A stretch of 64,000 nt of DNA from Rhynchopus sp. YZ270_cl-10 (GCA_964035575.1 OZ037928.1:558001-622000); one strand, 5' to 3'; shown: positions 19,936 to 30,562, numbered from the stretch's first letter. The notes: generated by a model not told the origin, from the sequence alone. Program-made: numbers and translations.

Positions 19936-20172
19936 TCCAGAACGACGGTGTGTGCTGTGTCTTCTCCCAGTCGGGCAGTGCCGCAAGCTGGCCCTGCTCA
20001 CCGCCCTGGTACGTCGTCACACAGCTCTGCGGGCAGCTGTGGAACAACGCCCATTAGTCACACACGCGCACCTCAATCAGGGAAGGCTCGTTCGGGCGCA
20101 TGAACGGCGGCACGTCTCGCAGCGTCGACACGGCAAGGTTCGGCCATATCCACCCCAGAGCTCTTTCAACGT
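19936..20172. other. GC-rich insertion in the ankyrin 3' flank, possible captured coding fragment
   Basis: The ankyrin 3' flank at 16495-16505 continues directly from GGTGCGTTC to CACGCAGCCC. Here about 237 nt of GC-rich DNA separates the two. It is open over long stretches in more than one frame (a plus frame contains ALVRRHTALRAAVEQRP). It resembles coding DNA, but no family is recognisable and no target duplication is evident; a few bases at the junction are replaced. Confidence 0.5.
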
Positions 20173-20305
20173 TACACGCAGCCCAGGGTCATTCGTCCGC
20201 ACTTCAGGAATCCTTAAGGAAACTCAGTTTACATGCATGAAAGTACAACTCCAACAAGGCTGCACACAAGAATGGCGCAACTTAAGGAGAATGTCAGGCA
20301 TTGTT

Positions 20306-23170
20306 CTAGCGCCCAGTGTCTGCCCCTGCATCAATGAGCACCTGCACCACGTCTGCATGCTTCCTCTTCACAGCAACGTCCAATGCAGTGCAGTTGTTGC
20401 TGTCTTGGTGATTCAGGTCCACCTCCGGCAAGCCCACAAGATAGCGCACAATATTGGCGTGTCCATGATACGCGGCACGCATAAGACACGTCCATGTATT
20501 GGCGCCTGTGGCACGTACATCCGCACCTGCTTCGACCAACATCTGCACAGTTGTGAGTGCTCCAGAAACGCTAGCCATGTGCAAAGGCGAACGTCCTCTA
20601 TTATTCTTTGCATCAATGTCTGCCCCTGCATCAATGAGCACCTGCACCACGTCTGAATGTTTTTCCTGCACAGCACCGTACAATGCAGTGAAGTTCCTGC
20701 TGCCTTGCTGATTCACATCCACCTCCGGCAAACCCACAAGATAGCGCACAATATCGGTGTGTCCGTGATACGCGGCACGCATAAGGCACGTTAATGTAAT
20801 GGCGTCTGTGGAACGTACATCCGCACCTGCTTCGACAAACATCTTCACAGTTGTGAGTTCTTGTGTACAAAGACTAACCAAGTGCCAAGGCGAGAGTCCT
20901 TTATCATTCTTCGCATCAATGTCTGCCCCTGCATCAATGAGCACCTGCACAACGTCTGAATGTTTTCCCTGCACAGCAAAGTGCAACGCAGTGTTGTTCT
21001 CGTTGTCTCGCTGATTCAGGTCCACCTCCGGCAAGCCCACAAGATAGCGCACAGTGTCGGTGTGTCCATGGTACGCTGCAAACAAAAGACACGTGACTCT
21101 TTCGGGGTCTGCTTCGCTCACATCCGCACCTGCTTTTACCAACATCTTCACAGTTGTGAGTGCTCCTGAAATGCTAGCCATGTGCAAAGGCGAGCGTCCC
21201 CTATCATTCTTTGTCTCAATGTCTGCCCCTGCATCAATGAGCACCTGCACCACGTCTGAATGTTTTTCCTGCACAGCAAGGTGCAACGCAGTGAAATTCC
21301 TGCTGTCTCGCTGATTCAGGTCCACCTCCGGCAAGCCCACAAGATAGCGCACAATATCCGTGTGTCCATGATACGCGGCACGCATAAGACACGTCCATGT
21401 ATCGGCGTCTGTGGTACGTACATCCGCACCTGCTTCGACCAACATCTTCACAGTTGTGAGTGCTCCAGAACGGCTAGCGAAGTGCAGAGGCGAGAGTCCT
21501 TTATCATCCTTTGTCTCGATGTCTGCCCCTGCATCAATGAGTACCTGCACAACGACTGGATGTTTTCCCGTCACAGCACCGTGCAACGCAGTGTTGTTCC
21601 TCCTGCCTTGCTGATTCAGGTCCACCTCCGGCAAACCCACAAGATAACGCACAGTATCGGTGTGTCCATGACGAGCTGCAAATATAAGACACGTGTCTCT
21701 TACGGCGTCTGTGGCACGTACATCCGCACCTGCTTCGACCAACATCTTCACAGTTGTGAGTACTCCTGAAATGCTCGCCATGTGCAGAGGCGAGAGTCCT
21801 CTATCATTCTTTGTCTCGATGTCTGCCCCTGCATCAATGAGCACCTGCACCACGTCTGCATGCTTCCTTTTCACAGCATAGTGCAACGCAGTGTTGTTCC
21901 TCCTGCCTTGCTGATTCAGGTCCACCTCCGGCAAGCCCACAAGATAGCGCACAGCATCGGTGTGTCCAAAGTACGCAGCACGCATAAGACACGTGCATGT
22001 ATCGGAGTCTGTGGCACATACATCCGCACCTGCTTCGAGCAACTTCATCATAATTGTAAGTTCTCCAGAAAAGCTAGCGAAGTGCAAAGGAGAACGTCCT
22101 CTATCATTCTTTGTCTCAATGTCTGCCCCTGCATCAATGAGCACCTGCACCACGTCTGAATATTTTTCCTGCACAGCACCGTGCAACGCAGTGTTGTTGT
22201 TGGTGCCTTGCTGATTCAGGTCCACCTCCGGCAAACCCACAAGATAGCGCACAATATCGGTGTGTCCAAAGTACGCGGCACGCATAAGACACGTCCATGT
22301 ATCGGAGTCTGTGGCACGTACATCCGCACCTGCTTCGATCAACATCTGCACAGTTGTGAGTGCTCCTGACATGCTCGCCATGTGCAGAGGCGAGAGTCCT
22401 CTATCATTCTTTGTCTCAATGTCTGCCCCTGCATCAATGAGCACCTGCACAACGTCTGTATGTTGCCCCTGCACAGCAAAGTGCAACGCAGTGTTGTTCC
22501 TGCTGCATTGCTGATTCAGGTCCACCTCCGGCAAACCCACAAGATAGCGCACAGTATCGGTGTGTCCATGATTCGCGGCACGCATAAGACACGTCCATGT
22601 ATTGGCGCATGTGGCACGTACATCCGCACCTGCTTCGAGCAACTGCGTCATAATTGTAAGTTCTCCAGAAACGCTAGCCATGTGCAGAGGCGAGAGTCCT
22701 TTATCGTCCTTTGTCTCGATGTCTGCCCCTGCATCAATGAGCACCTGACACACTGCAGGGTCCTCCCACATGGCTGGACATAGGTGCGACGTCTGACCTG
22801 CACTATCCTTGGAGTCGTGTGGGACAAACGCGACGTTGCTGCAGACTGACTTCCAATGCTGCAAGAGGACCTTCGTGCACGCAGTGCGGTCTGCATGGAC
22901 ACACTCACTCAGCAGGATCCCAAAGCCCATCTGCGTTGTCTCGACATACGGAAGAAGCAGTGTGAGGCATTCATCGTGGTTCGCTCTGCATGCCTCGTGC
23001 ACAGCTTCGAAGGCGACCGTTTCCGTTTTGCTGCCTGGGGAGAGCTTCTCGAGTGCTGCCCGCGCGGCAGCGGTGTTGCCGTTCCTGACAGCCTCCAGCA
23101 GGTCCTTCTCAGAAAGCTTTCTTCTTTTTGGGTTCTGGTTTGGTGTGCTGTCTAAGTGTCGCTTCGACAT
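20306..23170 (-). CDS. Ankyrin-repeat protein B (954 aa)
   Basis: Intact paralogue of the 657-aa protein. The N-terminal 160 residues are nearly identical (MSKRHLDSTPNQNPKRRKLS; one K for D change after it) and the first and last modules are close matches. It has about eight 300-bp modules (24 or more ankyrin units) against about five, so the pair differs by whole-module number. Module landmarks (VVQVLIDAGADIETKNDRG, VRYLVGLPEVDLNQ) recur with only conservative changes. This implies recent homogenisation by unequal crossing-over or gene conversion. The basic N-terminus suggests nuclear targeting. Last module ends AGADTGR. Confidence 0.9.
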   Translation of the reverse strand: MSKRHLDSTPNQNPKRRKLSEKDLLEAVRNGNTAAARAALEKLSPGSKTETVAFEAVHEACRANHDECLTLLLPYVETTQMGFGILLSECVHADRTACTKVLLQHWKSVCSNVAFVPHDSKDSAGQTSHLCPAMWEDPAVCQVLIDAGADIETKDDKGLSPLHMASVSGELTIMTQLLEAGADVRATCANTWTCLMRAANHGHTDTVRYLVGLPEVDLNQQCSRNNTALHFAVQGQHTDVVQVLIDAGADIETKNDRGLSPLHMASMSGALTTVQMLIEAGADVRATDSDTWTCLMRAAYFGHTDIVRYLVGLPEVDLNQQGTNNNTALHGAVQEKYSDVVQVLIDAGADIETKNDRGRSPLHFASFSGELTIMMKLLEAGADVCATDSDTCTCLMRAAYFGHTDAVRYLVGLPEVDLNQQGRRNNTALHYAVKRKHADVVQVLIDAGADIETKNDRGLSPLHMASISGVLTTVKMLVEAGADVRATDAVRDTCLIFAARHGHTDTVRYLVGLPEVDLNQQGRRNNTALHGAVTGKHPVVVQVLIDAGADIETKDDKGLSPLHFASRSGALTTVKMLVEAGADVRTTDADTWTCLMRAAYHGHTDIVRYLVGLPEVDLNQRDSRNFTALHLAVQEKHSDVVQVLIDAGADIETKNDRGRSPLHMASISGALTTVKMLVKAGADVSEADPERVTCLLFAAYHGHTDTVRYLVGLPEVDLNQRDNENNTALHFAVQGKHSDVVQVLIDAGADIDAKNDKGLSPWHLVSLCTQELTTVKMFVEAGADVRSTDAITLTCLMRAAYHGHTDIVRYLVGLPEVDVNQQGSRNFTALYGAVQEKHSDVVQVLIDAGADIDAKNNRGRSPLHMASVSGALTTVQMLVEAGADVRATGANTWTCLMRAAYHGHANIVRYLVGLPEVDLNHQDSNNCTALDVAVKRKHADVVQVLIDAGADTGR

Positions 23171-23823
23171 GGTGGTGTGTGTATTGCTGTGAGGTTGATG
23201 CTTTGTGTTACATGCGAGGTTGGTTGCGGGGATGGAGGGAAGGATCTACAAAGGAAGCTCATCAAGGGTGCAACACACCCAGAGCTATGCACACTGCCCC
23301 TTCCTTGTGTAACGTTTTGCCTCAATGCACTAACACACACAGGGAACACGCGAAAGACTCGAGACGAAAGATCTTCAATAAACAGCGTATATTTTGCTAA
23401 CTTCACCATTGGCATTATTTCTTGGTGCTAGGTTCATCCCCTAGGTCTCGAATACCAGCATCCTGCCCCACCTTCCGCTACCAAAACAACATTGCTGACA
23501 ACCGTTCTCACACTGTCGGAGCCAAAACACCCGGATGCATGCACCAAAACCTGAAAGCACAGTTCTCGCCCTTGGCAGTACAGTGTGCCGCCCCCCGCAC
23601 CTTTCGCGCCACGTTGTTCACAAAACATCTTTTTGGGGATGAGTCAAGAAGCAGAACCAAGGAGATGCTCACTGCGACGTCGTTGTTTTTTTGTTGTGAC
23701 GACATTCACCTGCTAGTGCAGGATTTGTACTCAGTCGCCCGAAGGCTATTGTACTTGAAGAAAAAGACGGAGGTCGTCCTCAACTCTGGAAAGTCGCTTT
23801 TATTTGTTGTTTATGCATTCGAG

Positions 23824-25576
23824 CAGGGGACATTGGTAGTTTGAGATTTTGAAAAAAAAGCCGGTGTGAGCCAAAAAAGCCGGTGTGAGGCATTTTTTTT
23901 TCCCCCACGCATTTTTGGCAGAGACCTCCACAACTCTTTCCCCTCCGCGCCCTTGTCTCACCATATGGCATCAAAACTTTTCTGGCGAAGCCACGGTACG
24001 CAACATTTCAAAAATTGTGACATAAAATCGCACGCTTTTATAGCCAAACTATGGCAGAGGTAGCTGTGACTATGGCATAGGGTAGAGCTGTGGGCTACCG
24101 CTCGTCATTTTTAGCTGCGCCGCAGGCGCACGGTACGCTACTTTTTTATGAGAGTTGCGAACATCTATTTCTTTTGATTGAACGGACCGATTGGTCTTTA
24201 TGGTGGGGTCACATGCACATAAGAAACCGCTACAGATGTGGTTGTAGCCTTGTATGAGGAGATAAAATTCAGAAAAAAATTCAAAAATCCGCCTTTTTCT
24301 TTTTTTTTTTCTTCCCTCAAAATCAGGGGTGTCGCTAATTCGGGTCCAGGGTCCCGACTTTTTCAAAACCAAAAAAAAAAATTTGCACCCCTAGTAAAAT
24401 CTGTGTAGGAAAAAAAAAATTTGCACCTAATACAGGGTGGGTTTAATGTGTTAACAACTTGTTCTTTTTTTAAGTGAGAGGCCACCGTGAACTCGGTTGT
24501 GTCAGAACGTTCCAAAAACGAGGTTTTTGGGGGTCAGGGAAAATCCCCAGGTGCCGCCCTCACCCCGCGAAGATTTTTTTTTTTGGGTGGGATTTCCAGA
24601 TTTACCTTACCCTGCCTTACCCTTTTTTTTTGCAAACCAGGGTTTCCTTAGTAAAGGTACCATAGCGTGTTTTTGCGCACACATGTGACCCCACCGTGGA
24701 GAGCAATCGGCTCGCGCAATCAAAAGAACGCAGAGAAAAAGGAAAGGACAAAAAGACAAAAGCTGGGTACCGTGCGCCTGCGGCGCTACCGTTCTCAGTC
24801 AAGAACACCACAATTTCATCTGAAGCTGTGTTTTCAGACTTGAACATGACCCTTCTTTACGAGAATCGGCAGTCTCGAAAAGTGCACAGGAATAAAAAAA
24901 TGGTGAAAACTTAAATACCGAAAACTCGTCCATTTTTCCAAAACCCCATCACTTTCTGCAATTGCACCGCAACGGACGATGCCAACAAAAACGCCCAAAA
25001 ACACCTCCCTTTTTTCGTGATCTGGGAACATGCTTGCAGGTTTCCTTGCTAAAACCAGAGAATCTCATACTTCATAGTAAGGGTACTTTAGCGCATTGTA
25101 GCGCACACATGTGACCCCACCGTGGAGAGCAATCGGCTCGCACAATCAAAAGAACGCAGAGAAAAGGGAAAAAGAAAAAGACAAAACTTGGGCACCGTGC
25201 GCCTGCGGCGCTACCTACTGTTCTCAGTAGTGTCAAAAACACCACAATTTCATCTGAATTTGGGTTTTCAGACCTGAAAATGACCCATGTTTAAGAGTAT
25301 GGGTTCATATTTTGTGAAAATTTAAGTCACTAAAAGTTTGTCCATTTTTCTGTATATCCCCCACCACAGCCTGGGATTGGCTCGGAAATGCCACAAAACA
25401 CTGTTTTTTCGCCCCCTGGTGATGGAAAAAAAAATCCCCACGTAAAAAAAAAAATTTGCACCCCGATTTCAGATTTTTCAAAAATTTCCCCAAAATTAGC
25501 GACACCCCTGCTCAAAATCCCACACCGGCTTATCCGGTGTGGCCACACCGGCACACCGGCATACTAATGTCCCCTG
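23824..25576. mobile_element. hAT-type MITE (1753 bp) carrying a second element
   Basis: Left end CAGGGGACATTGGTAG; right end, reverse-complemented, CAGGGGACATTAGTATG. A perfect 8-bp duplication CATTCGAG flanks it (23816-23823 and 25577-25584), and the host sequence is an R1 repeat whose uninterrupted form is at 19250. Without the inner element it is 558 bp, matching the 560-bp copy at 48021-48580. It contains the shared motif GCGCCGCAGGCGCACGGTAC (about 24118) and GGTGGGGTCA (about 24202). No transposase ORF. Confidence 0.9.
24324..25510. mobile_element. Inner hAT-type MITE nested in the 23824-25576 element
   Basis: 17-bp terminal inverted repeats CAGGGGTGTCGCTAATT, flanked by the perfect 8-bp duplication CTCAAAAT (24316-24323 and 25511-25518). 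The element at 48021-48580 has a single CTCAAAAT (in complement) at this point, so it shows the site before insertion. Internally a block of about 160 nt is repeated in direct orientation (about 24681 and 25101), each with GTGACCCCACCGTGGAGAGC and a GTGCGCCTGCGGCGCTAC motif. Non-autonomous. Confidence 0.9.
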
Positions 25577-25850
25577 CATTCGAGTGCTGTAATATACATA
25601 AAAGTTGCATCATCAAAGTTTGGGGGGATAGGGTGGGTTAAAGGGGTCACATGAGAAAATAAAGTAGTTGGTTAGAAATTCAGTACATCATGTTTCATTC
25701 CTAACTGCATACATTGGTAGTATCAGAGGGGGACATCGTCGGGCAAGACCCTCTGAGATGTAAAGAGCTTTAACCACTGCTATTATCAAACAGTCTTTGC
25801 GCTCTACATGTCTGTTCAAAAACTAAATCATAGATCTGTCAACACAAAAT

Positions 25851-26061
25851 GAAATACTCCCCCTTCTTTATTTATTCGTTGTTTGTTGTTTGTGGATCGC
25901 ATCCATCCTTTTTTTCAAACCCCAAAAGTCCCGAAAACCCCGAAAAACCCGCGTCCTGAAGTACGGTGGAGAGGTGGAGCACAAGGGGGGAAGGGGAAAA
26001 CGGTAAAACTCATGACAATCGACGAGCGCGCCTTTCATTTCCAGACGTATTGCATACTCGT
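25851..26061. mobile_element. 211-nt insertion in R1 with 7-bp target duplication
   Basis: R1 reads AACACAAAATTATAAACG at about 19510. Here ACAAAAT is duplicated (25844-25850 and 26062-26068) around 211 nt of unrelated sequence. I see no clear terminal inverted repeats or poly-A tail, so the class is unknown. Its interior has the repeated word CCCGAAAACCCCGAAAAACC. Confidence 0.6.
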
Positions 26062-26861
26062 ACAAAATTATAAACGACTTAGCTTCTGTGAGCTCGCAAG
26101 GGAGGTGTCGCTACGCACCTGTCCGAAGACTGCTGCCCTTTTTTTGTTGTATCGACAATCACCTACCGAGAGGTAGGATCTGTACACAATGTCGCCCGAA
26201 GGCTTTGTACTTAATAGGTATGGACGGAGGCCATCCTCAACCCTAGAAAGTAGCTATTATTTGTTGATTTGCATTCAAAGTGCTGTTTTGTACACAATAG
26301 TTGCATCTTCAAAGTTTTAGGGTAAGGGGGTGGGTTAAAAGGGGTCACGTGAAGAAAATAAAGTAGTTGGCAAAATTTTCAGTACATCATATTTCAGTCC
26401 TAACTGCATACATTGGTAGTATCAGAGGGGGACATCGTCAGTGCAAGACCCTCCGTGATGTAAAGAGATTAAGCCACTGTTGCTATTATCAAACCGTTTT
26501 CCGGTCTACTTGTATTTTCTTATTTCCCGTACACACATCGCATAGCAGCTGCACTGCCAGAACGAAAATGGAAGAGAATACTTCAAGAAGACGTCTCGTT
26601 TGTCCACCTCATTTTGACCCGAGTTTGGCGGTGTTGGGAGGCCAAAATTAGATGGATTTTTGTAGGATTGTTCATCTTGGCATGTTATCTTCTATTCTTC
26701 AACTTCATTTTTGTGTTGATTAACCCAGGGATAAAAGGATCAACATGCATCAATACAAGAAAGGGGCCGTCCACGTGTCGGGACAATGTACTGTCTAGGT
26801 GGTGGTTGTCCTGAAGGAACCCTTAACGAAACGCCGTCCCCACATGTAGGAGAAATAACCC

Positions 26862-27095
26862 TCAGCGTGTGTCTGCATCAATGAGCACCTGCACAACGTC
26901 TGCATGTTTTCCTGCCACAGCAACGTCCAATGCAGTGCAGTTGTTGCAGTCGCGGTGATTCAGGTCCACCTCCGGCAAACCCACAAGATAGCGCACAGTA
27001 TCGGTGTGTCCACTATGCGCCGCATGGATAAGACACGTGGCTCTGTCGGAGGCGGTGGCACGTACATCCGCACCTGCTTCGACCAACTTCGCCAT
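26862..27095 (-). pseudogene. Ankyrin gene fragment reduced to one module
   Basis: About 77 codons from an internal ATG at 27095, covering less than one 100-residue ankyrin module (KLVEAGADVRATASD to VVQVLIDADTR). Both flanks (26740-26862 and 27131-27360) match those of the 642-codon relative at 28387-30315, including the same abrupt junction TACATTTTCAGGAGCACTC. It is therefore a collapsed copy of that locus. It lacks the family N-terminus. Confidence 0.75.
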
Positions 27096-27401
27096 AGTTG
27101 TGAGTGCTCCTGAAAATGTATTATTATTCAAGAAGATACGCGGTGTCTACCTGATGTTGACCTGAGTGCACATCCTTCGAGGGAGAGAAAAAAGGGGATA
27201 CCGTTTTTTATCCAAATCTATAACTATTTTTCATTTTTTTCCGATTCAAAGCAAACGAAATCACACAAAAAGGACGTTCAAAAAAAAAAATAATAATAAT
27301 AATCACACGCCATCTCCCATACACGGCTGTATGACAGTGTCACCTAATATTCAACAATAAAACCTAATTTGAGTGGTTTGGAGGCATTCGCAAAAATGGC
27401 C

Positions 27402-27592
27402 TATGTCCAGAAGTCTGCAGCCATCAGTTGTGTCCTGTCTCCCCCTCTGCACCACGACACACTGTATTTTTGTTAGTGAATACTGCCTTACTGACCGGGT
27501 CGTCGATTGAAAGCGCAAGACCAGTCTGCAGCTCCAGAAGGTGCACCCCTGCGTCTGTGTCCACCAGGCAGTCCGCTGCCATCAGTTGTTAA
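27402..27592 (-). pseudogene. Fragment of the TTL-like gene 3' end
   Basis: Matches scattered parts of 31020-31160 of the TTL-like gene (CTCCAGAAGGTGCACCCCTG is identical), joined to more diverged pieces in altered order. Not an open gene. Lies beside the collapsed ankyrin copy; equivalent fragments lie beside the larger copy at 30563-30880. Confidence 0.75.
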
Positions 27593-27598
27593 GATCCT

Positions 27599-28386
27599 TC
27601 GATAAACAGCGTATATTTTGCCAATTTCACCATTGGCATTATTTCTTGGTGCTAGGTTCATCCCCTAGGTCTCGAATACCAGCATCCTGCCCCACCTTCC
27701 GCTACCAAAACAACATTGCTGACAACCGTTCTCACACGTGTCGGAGCCAAAACACCCGGATGCATGCACCAAAACCTGAAAGCACAGTTCTCGCCCTTGG
27801 CAGTACAGTGTGCCGCCCCCCGCACCTTTCGCGCCACGTTGTTCACGGCTGCTGTCGAACAGACGTAGCACGTCCTTCTCTCGGAAGGTGGGTTTGCAAA
27901 GCGTGGCAGCTCTATTATCAGCGAAGCGCTCTGCTGTGAGAAAGGGTTCGCTTCCCCCTTCCACCAAGATGCCAAGGCTTGCAACCGGCTTGGCTTGGCA
28001 TCGCGCACTCCCCATCATGAAGAGTAGTGGTATTTCATTTGTTGAAGCCTCCCACCTATAACTACACCTCTCATGTCACTGCACAAAGTCAGACTAGAGT
28101 CAAAAACTCAACAGGGTCTTCTTTCCCCGCTGGCAGTTTCAAAGTCCGATCCCTTGACTGCTGTTCGCGATCATGCGACACCCAGCCGATGCCGTCCCGA
28201 GGATGTAGATTGGAATCGACTTTGCGAAGTTATGATGCCCATGCCCTGGAGGGCTTCTAATCTGAGCTGCGCAGGGAGTACTGGGTATATCCTATGGCTT
28301 CAGATTGTAACCCAGGTAGGGATACAAGGACTATGCCTGCATCAATACAATAAAGGGGCCGTCCACGTGTCGGGACAATGTACTGT
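27599..28386. other. Mosaic region: R6, captured fragments, inverted R4
   Basis: R6 occupies 27599-27850. The stretch 27850-28020 is open on the minus strand and encodes a protein-like segment (EGGSEPFLTAERFADNRAAT) of unknown origin with no gene around it. An R4-family piece in inverse orientation follows (27960-28110, matching 39500-39650 in complement). The stretch 28110-28300 is unrecognised. No intact gene. Confidence 0.5.
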
Positions 28387-30279
28387 CTAGGTGGTGGTTG
28401 TCCTGAAGGAACCCTTAACGAAACGCCGTTCCCACATGTAGGAGAAATAACTCTCAGCGTGTGCCCCTGCGTCAATGAGCACCTGCACCACGTCTGGATG
28501 CTTTCTCTTCACAGCAACGTCCAATGCAGTGCAGTTGTTTCTGTCTTGCTGGTTCACGTCCACCTCCGGCAAGCCCACAAGATAGCGCACAATATCGGTG
28601 TGTCCGTGATACGCTGCAAACATAAGACACGTCCATGTATTGGCGTCTGTGGCACGTACATCCGCACCTGCTTCGACCAACATCTTCACAGTATCGGTGT
28701 GTCCACCATGCGCCGCATAGATAAGACACGTGGCTCTGTCCTTGGATGTGGCACGTACATTTGCACCTGCTTCGAGCAACTTCGTCACAATGGTGAGTTC
28801 TCCTAACTGGCTACACATGTGCAGAGGCGAACGTCCTCTATCAATCTTTGTCTCAATGTCTGCCCCTGCATCAATGAGCACCTGCACCACATCTGCATGT
28901 TTTTCCTGCACAGCATAGTGCAACGCAGTGAAGTTGTCGCCTTGCTGATTCAGGTCCACCTCCGGCAAGCCCACAAGGTAGCGCACAATATCGGTGTGTC
29001 CATTATATGCTGCAAACATAAGACACGTGACTCTTTCGGCATCTGCTTCGCTCACATCCGCACCTGCTTCGACCAACATCTTCACAGTTGTGACTTCTCC
29101 TGAAAGGCTAGCCATGTGCAGAGGCGACTGTCCTTCATTATTCTTTGTCTCAACGTCTGCCCCTGCATCAATGAGCACCTGCACCACATCTGCATGTTTT
29201 TCATGCACAGCAAAGTGCAACGCAGTGAAGTTGTTGCCTTGCTGATTCACGTCCACCTCCGGCAAACCCACAAGATAGCGTACAGTTTCGGTGTGTCCAT
29301 GATACGCGGCACGCATAAGACACGTCCATGTATCGGCGTATGTGGCACGTACATCTGCACCTGCTTCGACCAACATCTTCACAGTTGTGAGTTCTCCTGA
29401 GCTAGCCACGTGCAGAGGCGAGAGTCCTTTATCATTCTTTGTCTCAATGTCTGCCCCTGCATCAATGAGCACCTGCACAATGTCTGCATGTTTTTCCTGC
29501 ACAGCACCGTGCAACGCAGTGTTGTTCCTGCTGCATTGCTGATTAAGGTCCACCCCCGGCAAGCACAGAAGATAGCGCACAATATCGGTGTGTCCGTGAT
29601 ACGCGGCATACATAAGACACGTCACTCTCTTGGGGCCAGTTTCGCTCACATCCGCACCTGCTTCGACCAACATCTTCACAGTTGTGAGTTCTCCTAACTG
29701 GCTAGCCACGCCCAGAGGCGAGAGTCCTTGATCATCCTTTGCATCAATGTCTGCCCCTGCATCAATGAGCACCTGCACAACGTCTGCATGTTTTTCCTGC
29801 GCAGCAACGTGCAACGCAGTGCAGTTGCTGCTGCTTCGCTGATTTAAGTCCACCCCCGGCAAACCCACAAGATAGCGTACAGTATCGGTGTGTCCAAAAG
29901 ACGTTGCCACCATAAGACACGTCCATGTTTTGGCGTTCGTGGCACGTACATCCGCACCTGCTTTTACCAACTTCATCACAGTTGTGAGTTCTCCTGAGTG
30001 GCTAGCGAAGTGCAGAGGCGAGAGTCCTTCATCATTCTTTGTCTCAATGTCTGCCCCTGCATCAATGAGCACCTGCACCACGTCTGCATGTTTTTCCTGC
30101 ACAGCAAAGTGCAACGCAGTGTTGTTCCTGCTGTCTTGCTGATTCAGGTCCACCTCCGGCAAACCCACAAGATAGCGCACAGTATCGGTGTGTCCGTGAT
30201 ACGCGGCACGCATAAGACACGTCTCTCTTTCGGCGTCTGTGGCACGTACATCCGCACCTGCTTCGACCAACTTCGCCAT
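28387..30279 (-). CDS. Ankyrin-repeat protein C, lacking the family N-terminus (630 aa)
   Basis: A long intact ankyrin frame of about six 300-bp modules. The first in-frame ATG is at 30279. The frame continues upstream to about 30300, where homology to the other family members stops in the middle of a repeat. The preceding sequence reads TACATTTTCAG, so it could also be read as an exon after a 3' splice site. The NPKRRKLS region of the relatives is absent. The C-terminus differs (AHAESYFSYMWERRFVKGSF) because the frame runs into flanking DNA. One module is shortened internally near residue 540. Could be a functional shortened gene or a pseudogene that has not yet gained a stop. Confidence 0.65.
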   Translation of the reverse strand: MAKLVEAGADVRATDAERETCLMRAAYHGHTDTVRYLVGLPEVDLNQQDSRNNTALHFAVQEKHADVVQVLIDAGADIETKNDEGLSPLHFASHSGELTTVMKLVKAGADVRATNAKTWTCLMVATSFGHTDTVRYLVGLPGVDLNQRSSSNCTALHVAAQEKHADVVQVLIDAGADIDAKDDQGLSPLGVASQLGELTTVKMLVEAGADVSETGPKRVTCLMYAAYHGHTDIVRYLLCLPGVDLNQQCSRNNTALHGAVQEKHADIVQVLIDAGADIETKNDKGLSPLHVASSGELTTVKMLVEAGADVRATYADTWTCLMRAAYHGHTETVRYLVGLPEVDVNQQGNNFTALHFAVHEKHADVVQVLIDAGADVETKNNEGQSPLHMASLSGEVTTVKMLVEAGADVSEADAERVTCLMFAAYNGHTDIVRYLVGLPEVDLNQQGDNFTALHYAVQEKHADVVQVLIDAGADIETKIDRGRSPLHMCSQLGELTIVTKLLEAGANVRATSKDRATCLIYAAHGGHTDTVKMLVEAGADVRATDANTWTCLMFAAYHGHTDIVRYLVGLPEVDVNQQDRNNCTALDVAVKRKHPDVVQVLIDAGAHAESYFSYMWERRFVKGSFRTTTT

Positions 30280-30562
30280 AGTTGTGAGTGCTCCTGAAAA
30301 TGTATTATTATTCAAGAAGATACGCGGTGTCTACCTGATGTTGACCTGAGTGCACATCCTTCGGGGGAGAGAAAAAAGGGGATACCGTTTTTTATCCAAA
30401 TCTATAACTATTTTTCATTTTTTTCGATTCAAAGCAAACGAAATCACACAAAAAGGACGTTCAAAAAAATACGCCATCTCCCATACACGGCTGTATGACA
30501 GTGTCACCTAATATTCAACAATAAAACCTAATTTGAGTGGTTTGGAGGCATTCGCAAAAATG

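Larger units (their letters stand above)
18593..20305. other. Spacer between ankyrin paralogues
   Basis: No gene. The order is: 5' flank of ankyrin A (shared with 23171-23370), R6 (18803-19060), R1 (19137-19600), an R1-end fragment (19600-19740), ankyrin 3' flank (19770-19935), a unique GC-rich insertion (19936-20172), and the rest of the 3' flank. Confidence 0.7.
23171..26861. other. Repeat-rich intergenic region with nested transposons
   Basis: No gene. Holds ankyrin 5' flank, R6 (23375-23632), an R1 copy split by the hAT-type element at 23824-25576 and again by a 211-nt insertion at 25851-26061, and a second partial R1 copy (26137-26530). The 3' flank of the ankyrin fragment starts at about 26740. 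Confidence 0.75.

Noticed and set aside
25305-25505. Minus-strand frames inside the inner hAT-type element as transposase remnants
   Set aside because: They are short, A/T-run driven and lack any hAT dimerisation or DDE-type motif.
7296-26530. R1 copies as long terminal repeats of a retrotransposon
   Set aside because: No paired copies flank any gag/pol-like coding sequence, and no primer-binding or polypurine sites are evident.
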